Below are positions 1-5,540 of a DNA stretch of 7,598 bases, piece after piece. This stretch comes from a bacterium (GTDB lineage: Bacteria; Desulfobacterota; Anaeroferrophillalia; Anaeroferrophillales; Tharpellaceae): contig JAOZKP010000048.1 in assembly GCA_029935295.1 (NCBI GenBank), positions 5,913 to 13,510 of the forward strand, read 5' to 3'. Positions within the stretch are counted from its first letter, which is position 1; each line of letters begins with the position of its first letter. A program made the position numbers and the translations under genes. The notes beneath the pieces were generated by a model that saw only the letters and a list, made by a program, of their open reading frames with translations, was not told the origin of the DNA and made no database searches.

Positions 1-22
1 AAAATAGGTTAAAAGAGCCGCT

Positions 23-1087
23 ATGAATATTTTGGCAATTGAATCTTCTTGTGACGACACTTGTGCGGCCGTACTTGCGGATGAAAACAGAGTTCTTTCC
101 AGTATCGTATCGAGTCAGGTGGCTCTGCACGGACTTTACGGCGGCATTGTGCCGGAGTTGGCGTCGCGGCGGCACTGTGAAAATATTCGCTGGGTTGTGG
201 AACAGGCCCTGACTGATGCTGAAATCACCCTTGATGATATCGAAGCGGTTTGTGTTACCCGGGGGCCGGGGCTGGTCGGCTCGCTGTTGGTTGGGGTTGC
301 TTATGCCAAGTCGCTGGCGTATGCCCGGAAAATTCCTTTAGTCGGGGTGAACCATGTTGAGGGTCATCTGCTCTCGCCGATGCTCACCAATCCCGAACTC
401 GATTTTCCCTTTGTCGGCCTGGTTGTTTCCGGCGGTCATACGAGTTTGTATCTGGCGCGGGGTTGGCACGATTACGAGCTTTTAGGACGAACGATTGATG
501 ATGCTGCCGGTGAAGCTTTTGATAAAGTGGCGCGGATGCTGGATTTGGGTTTTCCCGGCGGGCCGGTGATTGAAAAACGGGCCCGAGCTGGTAACCCTGA
601 AGCGATAAAATTGCCGCGGGCCTGGCTTGCAAAAGATTCGCTCGATTTCAGTTTCAGTGGTTTGAAAACTGCTGTACGCACGGCCTTGGAAAAGCAATCA
701 AAATCCGGTGTGAAAGATTTGGCAGATCCAGAAAATTCAAATAAGTTGGCTGATAGTAAAAAAGATTCTGTTTCTGAATCTTTTATCAGTGATTTGGCGG
801 CCTCTTTTCAGGAAGCCGTAACTGCTGTTTTGTTGCGTAAAACTTTAAATGCTGCGGCTCGTTTTCAGGTCAAAAATGTGGCCTTTGCCGGGGGCGTATC
901 CTGTAATGGTTATTTGCGGCAGCGGATGCGGTCTGAGGCCGAGGCCCAGGGGCTTAATTTCTTTCTCGCACCGCCGCAATTTTGCACCGATAATGCCGCA
1001 ATGATTGCTCTGGTCGGTAAACGTCGGTTGGCGGCAGGACTAAGTGATGATTTAACCTTAAATCCAAGTTCCCGTCTGCCTCTGTGA
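23..1087 (+). CDS. tsaD: TsaD, tRNA N6-adenosine threonylcarbamoyltransferase
   Basis: TsaD (formerly Gcp/YgjD) transfers the threonylcarbamoyl group from threonylcarbamoyl-AMP to A37 of ANN-decoding tRNAs in the cytoplasm, working with TsaB and TsaE. The 354-residue product has the ASKHA-fold N-terminus (MNILAIESSCDDT), the metal-binding HVEGH motif (His111 and His115), the nucleotide-binding SGGHT (136-140), GEAFDK (163-168), FSGLKT (211-216), AGGVSCN (289-295) and the C-terminal CTDNAAMIA (321-329) carrying the conserved Asp323. It is slightly longer than the usual 335-340 residues because of a polar insertion at about residues 223-253. The ATG at 23 gives exactly the family N-terminus. 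Only a weak purine run (AAAAGAG, 11-17) precedes it, and with 22 bases of upstream sequence no promoter can be judged. Its stop overlaps the rsmA start by 4 bases, suggesting translational coupling. The family assignment is secure. Confidence 0.97.
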   Translation: MNILAIESSCDDTCAAVLADENRVLSSIVSSQVALHGLYGGIVPELASRRHCENIRWVVEQALTDAEITLDDIEAVCVTRGPGLVGSLLVGVAYAKSLAYARKIPLVGVNHVEGHLLSPMLTNPELDFPFVGLVVSGGHTSLYLARGWHDYELLGRTIDDAAGEAFDKVARMLDLGFPGGPVIEKRARAGNPEAIKLPRAWLAKDSLDFSFSGLKTAVRTALEKQSKSGVKDLADPENSNKLADSKKDSVSESFISDLAASFQEAVTAVLLRKTLNAAARFQVKNVAFAGGVSCNGYLRQRMRSEAEAQGLNFFLAPPQFCTDNAAMIALVGKRRLAAGLSDDLTLNPSSRLPL

Positions 1088-1974
1088 ATCTTACATCTAA
1101 CTCAGCCAGTTTTAAAATCTCTCCGCGTAAAGCCAAGAAACGTCTCGGCCAGCATTTTTTGCGGGATAAGGGCGTTATCGCAAAGATTATCGATCTTGCA
1201 GCCCCGGCTGCCGGTGAAACCGTGCTTGAAATCGGTCCGGGAGAAGGGGTTTTAACCGAAGCCCTACTTGCCCGTGATGCCCATGTGATTGCGGTTGAAA
1301 CTGATAAAGATTTATGGCAGCCGCTGACTGAACGTTTCAGCTTGCCGCCGGATTCTGAACGACCTGTAAACTTTCACCTGGAAAAAGGTGACTTTCTAAA
1401 ACTTGACCTCGACAAACTCTTTTTGCAGGATTTGCAGCTTTCGACTCCGGTTGCGGTAGTTGCAAATATTCCTTACCAGATTACCACGCCGATACTATTC
1501 CGGCTGATAAAATATCGTCATCTTTTCTCGCGGGCTATCTTGATGATGCAGGAAGAAGTTGCGGTTCGGCTTCTAGCCGCACCCGGCGGCCGGGATTATG
1601 GTCGCTTAACGGTTGGCGTCGGTACTCATTGTGATATAAATCCGGGTTTCAAGGTTGCTCCGGGCTCTTTTTCACCACCGCCTAAAGTCTGGTCACGGGT
1701 TTTACGCTTTGAATTTCTGGCGCAGCCGCGTTATAAGATTACTGATCAGGCCCTTTTTGACCGCCTCCTGCTGGCACTTTTCAGCCAGCGCCGAAAACAG
1801 ATTATTAATCCGCTGAAAGGAATTCTGACAAATCTCAAACGTGATGAAATCTGTGAAAAACTTGTGGCCGCCGGCTTCGCCCCCGATGCCCGCCCCGCAA
1901 CCCTGACTCCGGAAGAGATGATCCGCCTGGCCGATTGTGTTGGCCAGTGGGCTAAAAAAAGCTGTAAGCTGTAA
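1084..1974 (+). CDS. rsmA: RsmA/KsgA, 16S rRNA adenine(1518/1519)-N6-dimethyltransferase
   Basis: RsmA uses S-adenosylmethionine to dimethylate two adjacent adenosines in the 3'-terminal helix 45 hairpin of 16S rRNA, a late step of 30S maturation. The 296-residue product shows the family N-terminal KKRLGQHFL (18-26), SAM-binding motif I LEIGPGEGVLT (48-58), the acidic end of strand 2 (VETD, 71-74), catalytic motif IV NIPYQITTP (128-136) and the C-terminal-side FSPPPKV (196-202). Length is normal for the family or slightly long. I take the GTG at 1084, inside the tsaD stop (GTGA overlap): no ATG lies between it and the conserved core, and re-initiation after tsaD explains the lack of a clear Shine-Dalgarno. 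The last residues (SCKL) and the TAA stop are encoded by the left edge of the heptamer array at 1958-2044, so the extreme C-terminus is probably not ancestral. Confidence 0.97.
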   Translation: MNLTSNSASFKISPRKAKKRLGQHFLRDKGVIAKIIDLAAPAAGETVLEIGPGEGVLTEALLARDAHVIAVETDKDLWQPLTERFSLPPDSERPVNFHLEKGDFLKLDLDKLFLQDLQLSTPVAVVANIPYQITTPILFRLIKYRHLFSRAILMMQEEVAVRLLAAPGGRDYGRLTVGVGTHCDINPGFKVAPGSFSPPPKVWSRVLRFEFLAQPRYKITDQALFDRLLLALFSQRRKQIINPLKGILTNLKRDEICEKLVAAGFAPDARPATLTPEEMIRLADCVGQWAKKSCKL

Positions 1975-2044
1975 GCTATAAGCTTTAAGTTTTAACAGCT
2001 TACAACTCATGACTTACAGCTTACAACTTATAGCTTAAAGCTTA
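1958..2044. repeat. Heptamer repeat array in two opposed orientations, able to form a long hairpin
   Basis: The stretch is built almost entirely of 7-base units. From 1958 to 1992 there are five units of the form TAAGCTN (for example TAAGCTG, TAAGCTA, TAAGCTT; the first and last are imperfect). From 1996 to 2044 there are seven units of the complementary form NAGCTTA (for example CAGCTTA, TAGCTTA, AAGCTTA; the second and third are diverged). The 12-base CAGCTTACAACT occurs at 1996 and again at 2017, 21 bases or three units apart. Pairing 1965-1995 with 2014-2044 gives a 31-position stem with 26 Watson-Crick pairs, one G-U pair and four mismatches, closing an 18-base loop. Runs of seven A flank it (1954-1960 and 2044-2050). 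It overlaps the 3' end of rsmA and fills the spacer before the PBP1A gene. I do not recognise a named family; its function is unknown. Confidence 0.85.
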
Positions 2045-2052
2045 AAAAAATC

Positions 2053-4461
2053 ATGCTGCTAAAAATCATAAAAATCCTGTTGTTACTCTTCATTCTTGCA
2101 ATCCTGGCCGGGGTTGGTTCGGTCGCCGGGGTTTTCTACTATTATGCTCAGGACCTGCCGCAGATTACCTCCCTTAAAGATTATCATCCCTATACCATAA
2201 CCGAAGTTTTCGCCGACGATGGTGAGCTGATTGGCCGGTTCGGGGTCGAAAAACGTAAAATTGTTCCGATTGAAGAGATTCCCGATCTCTTAAAGAAGGC
2301 ATTTATTGCCAGCGAAGATAGTCGCTTTTATGAACATAAAGGGCTTGATTTTTTCGGCATTGCCCGGGCGATGGTGAAAAATGTTGAAGCCGGAAAGATC
2401 GTGCAGGGCGGCAGCACCATAACCCAGCAGGTTACTAAATCACTGCTTCTGACCCCTGAGCGGAAATTCAAGCGTAAGATTAAAGAGGCGATTTTAGCCT
2501 ACCGGATTGAAAAATATCTCTCCAAGGATGAGATTTTATTCATCTATCTTAATCAGATTTATCTCGGTCACGGGATGTACGGGGTCGAGATGGCGTCGCA
2601 ACGCTATTTTGGCAAGAAAACCCGTGATCTTAATCTGGCGGAGATGACAACCATCGCCGGGATGCCGAAAGCGCCGAGCCGGCTTTCACCGATTAAGAAC
2701 CCGAAACGTTCCGCTGCCCGTCAGCGTTATGTGCTGGGGCAGATGTTAGAGCGTGGTTTTATTACCCGGGACCAGTTGAAAGAGGCACTTTTGAGCAAGG
2801 TGGTTCTGGTTTCTAAGGCCAATCCTGCGGCCAAAACTCCTTACTATACCGAGCATGTGCGCCGCTATCTTGAAAAAAAATATGGCTATGACAAACTCTA
2901 TAAAGAGGGGTTGCAGGTCTATGCCGGCGTCAATGTTGCTTGGCAGCAGGCGGCGCGTAAAGGGATTGATCAGGGGTTGCGCGATCTCGCTAAAAGACGA
3001 GGCTTTCGCGGAGCTCTGCAGAATATTTCAGACAAATCGGAGCAGGATCGGTTTGTTGCTGAATTAACCCAGGCTCGCCAGAAACTAAATAATGCCGGGT
3101 TAGAAGTCGGTCGTTATACTAAAGCCCTGGTTGTCTCGGTCGATGATGCCAAGAAAAATGTGAAACTTGATATTGGTGCAATCTCGGCAAAATTAAGTTT
3201 GAAAGATATGGTTTGGGCCAAGCGTCCTCAGGCTGAAGACGGCACCCGCTATTCCCGGGCCAAGATAAAAAAACCTTCAGCCGCCCTCAGTGTCGGCGAT
3301 GTGGTTTTAGTCAAAATTAAAAAAATCAGCGGTGAGGTGCTACCTGAAGTTCAGGTGAGCCTCGAAGAGTATCCTGAAGCTGAAGCCGCATTGCTGGCAT
3401 TAGAACCACACAGCGGCCTGGTTAAGGCGATGGTTGGCGGTAAGGATTTTCAGGCGAGTGAATTTAACCGGGCGATTCAGTCCCGGCGCTCACCGGGGTC
3501 GGCTTTTAAACCGATTATTTATGCCGCCGGTCTTGACAACGGCTTGACTCCGGCATCAATCTTTCTCGACAGCCCGATTGTTTATAAAGATGGCGGTGAT
3601 GACTGGAGTTCGGCCTGGAAACCACGTAACTATGAACAGAAATTTTACGGACCGACGACCGTACGCCAGGCTCTGATTCACTCCCGGAATCTGGTGACAA
3701 TTAAAATGCTGCGTCAGACCGGTATCCGGAAAGTAATTAATTACGCCAAAAAAATGGGCTTTACCTCTAAGCTTAATGCCGATTTAACGTTGGCTTTGGG
3801 CTCTTCCGGAGTTTCATTGATGGAATTAACCACCGCCTATGGGGTTTTTGCCAATCAGGGTCGTCTGTTGAAGCCGGTATTTATTAAGCGGGTTGAAGAC
3901 CGTCATGGGGAAATTCTTGAAGAGCGTGAAAGTGCATTTATGGGGGGACTTGAACTTACATCACTGATGCCGCCCGATTCGAAACAGGTGATCTCACCGC
4001 AGACCGCTTATTTGATGACAAGTATGCTCGCCGATGTTGTCAAACGCGGCACCGGTCGGCGAGCCGCCCGGGCTTTGAAAAGGCCACTGGCCGGGAAAAC
4101 CGGAACTACCAACGATTATTACGATGCCTGGTTTATGGGCTTTGCGCCACAAATCGTGACCGGCGTTTGGGTTGGTTTTGATGAACTCAAGCCTTTGGGT
4201 CGCCACGAAACCGGTGCCCGTACCGCTTGTCCCATCTGGATCGATTTTATGCGGGCGGCACTGGCGGATATGCCGCCGGAGAATTTCAAAGTGCCGGAAG
4301 GTATCGTCTTCGCCAATATCGATGAAAAAACCGGCCTGCTGGCCGTGCCGGAGAGCGAAAAAACTATCTTTGAATGTTTCAAGGAAGGTACCGCCCCGAC
4401 TGAACTCTCGCAGCCGGTATCGCCGGAAGAGCTTGAAGAGAGTCTTTTTAATAATGAGTAG
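2053..4461 (+). CDS. mrcA: Class A penicillin-binding protein (PBP1A type), bifunctional peptidoglycan synthase
   Basis: This periplasmic, membrane-anchored enzyme polymerises lipid II into glycan strands and cross-links the stem peptides. Residues 1-31 form one hydrophobic anchor with a short basic N-terminus. The GT51 transglycosylase domain (about 45-220) has the catalytic-Glu motif EDSRFYEHKG (Glu88), GGSTITQQ (119-126), RKIKEAILAYRIE (141-153, with Glu145) and IYLGHGMYGVE (169-179). A middle region (about 320-440) fits the OB-like linker of PBP1A. The transpeptidase domain has SAFK (nucleophile Ser483, Lys486), SRN (544-546) and KTGTT (682-686), so both activities look intact. The 802-residue length is usual. 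The ATG at 2053 is the only reasonable start: the frame upstream is open only from 1996 and contains no ATG, GTG or TTG. No Shine-Dalgarno precedes it, only A/T-rich repeat. The symbol mrcA follows E. coli; ponA is an equally used name. Confidence 0.95.
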   Translation: MLLKIIKILLLLFILAILAGVGSVAGVFYYYAQDLPQITSLKDYHPYTITEVFADDGELIGRFGVEKRKIVPIEEIPDLLKKAFIASEDSRFYEHKGLDFFGIARAMVKNVEAGKIVQGGSTITQQVTKSLLLTPERKFKRKIKEAILAYRIEKYLSKDEILFIYLNQIYLGHGMYGVEMASQRYFGKKTRDLNLAEMTTIAGMPKAPSRLSPIKNPKRSAARQRYVLGQMLERGFITRDQLKEALLSKVVLVSKANPAAKTPYYTEHVRRYLEKKYGYDKLYKEGLQVYAGVNVAWQQAARKGIDQGLRDLAKRRGFRGALQNISDKSEQDRFVAELTQARQKLNNAGLEVGRYTKALVVSVDDAKKNVKLDIGAISAKLSLKDMVWAKRPQAEDGTRYSRAKIKKPSAALSVGDVVLVKIKKISGEVLPEVQVSLEEYPEAEAALLALEPHSGLVKAMVGGKDFQASEFNRAIQSRRSPGSAFKPIIYAAGLDNGLTPASIFLDSPIVYKDGGDDWSSAWKPRNYEQKFYGPTTVRQALIHSRNLVTIKMLRQTGIRKVINYAKKMGFTSKLNADLTLALGSSGVSLMELTTAYGVFANQGRLLKPVFIKRVEDRHGEILEERESAFMGGLELTSLMPPDSKQVISPQTAYLMTSMLADVVKRGTGRRAARALKRPLAGKTGTTNDYYDAWFMGFAPQIVTGVWVGFDELKPLGRHETGARTACPIWIDFMRAALADMPPENFKVPEGIVFANIDEKTGLLAVPESEKTIFECFKEGTAPTELSQPVSPEELEESLFNNE

Positions 4462-4472
4462 TTTGTAAATCC

Positions 4473-4476
4473 GAGG
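4473..4476 (+). promoter_or_regulatory. Ribosome binding site of pilT
   Basis: GAGG lies five bases before the ATG at 4482, in the 20-base spacer after the PBP1A stop. It is the clearest Shine-Dalgarno in the window and fixes the pilT start. It contrasts with the PBP1A start at 2053, which has none. Confidence 0.7.
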
Positions 4477-4481
4477 TTGTT

Positions 4482-5531
4482 ATGGCTAAAATAGATGCAT
4501 TGCTGAAATTGATGATTGAGCACAACGCGTCCGATCTGCATGTCACCTCCGGCGCTGCTCCGTTACTCAGGATCAATGGAGAACTTGAGCGGATTGCCTA
4601 CCATGAGCTGAGTGAAGAAGAGGTCCGGCTGCTGGTTTATGAAATTATTCCGCAATCCGGGATTGAACATTTCGAAACTGAATTTGACCTTGATTTTGCT
4701 TATGAAATAAAAGACGTCGCCCGTTTTCGTGGCAATGTCTTTTTTAAACACGGGGGTTTAGGGGCAGTTTTTCGTCTTATTCCGCGCGATATAATGACCT
4801 TCAGTGACCTCGGACTGCCACCGGTTGTAAGAGGCTTAGCGCGTCTGCGTAAAGGTTTGGTAATCGTTACCGGGCCGACCGGCAGCGGTAAATCAACGAC
4901 TATGGCGGCGATGATTGATCTTCTCAATAAGGAGCGCAAAGCCCACGTTATCACATTGGAAGATCCGCTCGAATTTATTCACGAAAATCAGACCTGTTTG
5001 ATTATGCAGCGTCAGGTGGGAGTGCATGTTGAGAGCTTTGCCAGTGGCTTAAAAGCGGCTTTGCGGGAAGACCCGAATGTGATTATGGTCGGTGAAATGC
5101 GGGATCTGGAGACCATCGCCCTGGCGATTACGGCAGCCGAAGTCGGTTTGCTGGTTTTCGGGACTTTGCATACCAGCAGCGCCGCGAAGACGGTTGATAG
5201 AATTATTGATGCATTTCCAAGAGATCAGCAGAGTCAGATTCGGACAATGTTGAGTGAATCTTTAAAAGGGGTAATTGCCCAGCAGCTGCTGAAAACTGCT
5301 GATGGGAAAGGCCGGGTCGCCGCCCTGGAAATTCTGGTTGGTAATCAGGCCGTGGCTAATTTGATTCGTGAAGGGAAAACTTTCCAGATTCCATCAATTC
5401 TGCAGACCGGAAAAAAACTGGGCATGCAAACGGTTGATCAACACCTGCAGGAACTTCTGGCTGCCGGCAGTATCACGAATCAGGAAGCACTGATTTACGC
5501 CGATGATAAAAGTAAATTTATAAAAGAGTAA
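4482..5531 (+). CDS. pilT: PilT, type IV pilus retraction ATPase
   Basis: PilT is the cytoplasmic hexameric ATPase that powers depolymerisation of type IV pili, and so twitching motility and retraction-dependent DNA uptake. The 349-residue product has the PAS-like N-terminal domain (ASDLHVTSGAAPLLRING, 16-33), Walker A GPTGSGKS (131-138), the Asp box ITLEDPLEFIH (157-167), Walker B IMVGEMRD (201-208) and the His box GTLHT (227-231). The C-terminal AVANLIREGK (290-299) corresponds to the PilT-specific AIRNLIRE motif, followed by GMQTVDQ. PilU lacks that motif, so PilT is preferred. Two positions depart from the textbook sequence: Leu223 replaces the His of the usual ETGHLV stretch, and Val-Ala replaces Ile-Arg in AIRNLIRE; I believe the latter is common in some PilT clades. 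It sits 20 bases after the PBP1A gene, probably in the same transcript, and 9 bases from the convergent signalling gene. No other pilus gene is in the window. Confidence 0.95.
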   Translation: MAKIDALLKLMIEHNASDLHVTSGAAPLLRINGELERIAYHELSEEEVRLLVYEIIPQSGIEHFETEFDLDFAYEIKDVARFRGNVFFKHGGLGAVFRLIPRDIMTFSDLGLPPVVRGLARLRKGLVIVTGPTGSGKSTTMAAMIDLLNKERKAHVITLEDPLEFIHENQTCLIMQRQVGVHVESFASGLKAALREDPNVIMVGEMRDLETIALAITAAEVGLLVFGTLHTSSAAKTVDRIIDAFPRDQQSQIRTMLSESLKGVIAQQLLKTADGKGRVAALEILVGNQAVANLIREGKTFQIPSILQTGKKLGMQTVDQHLQELLAAGSITNQEALIYADDKSKFIKE

Positions 5532-5540
5532 ACGACGCCA

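Noticed and set aside
1702..2010. Minus-strand open frame of 102 codons over the rsmA end and the repeat
   Set aside because: It is a shadow of rsmA, its start lies in repeat sequence, and the product resembles no protein I know.
1954..2050. Minus-strand intrinsic terminator formed by the heptamer hairpin followed by seven T (complement of 1954-1960)
   Set aside because: The geometry fits only transcription on the minus strand, where no gene ends here; the stem is A/T-rich and there is no U-run after it on the + strand.
4172..4468. Second + strand frame of 98 codons inside the PBP1A 3' end
   Set aside because: It is out of frame with the transpeptidase domain, has no Shine-Dalgarno, and gives a basic product with no recognisable domain.
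4119..4541. Minus-strand open frame of 140 codons spanning the PBP1A end and pilT start
   Set aside because: It covers conserved KTGTT coding sequence and the pilT Shine-Dalgarno on the other strand; the Ser-rich product is a frame shadow.
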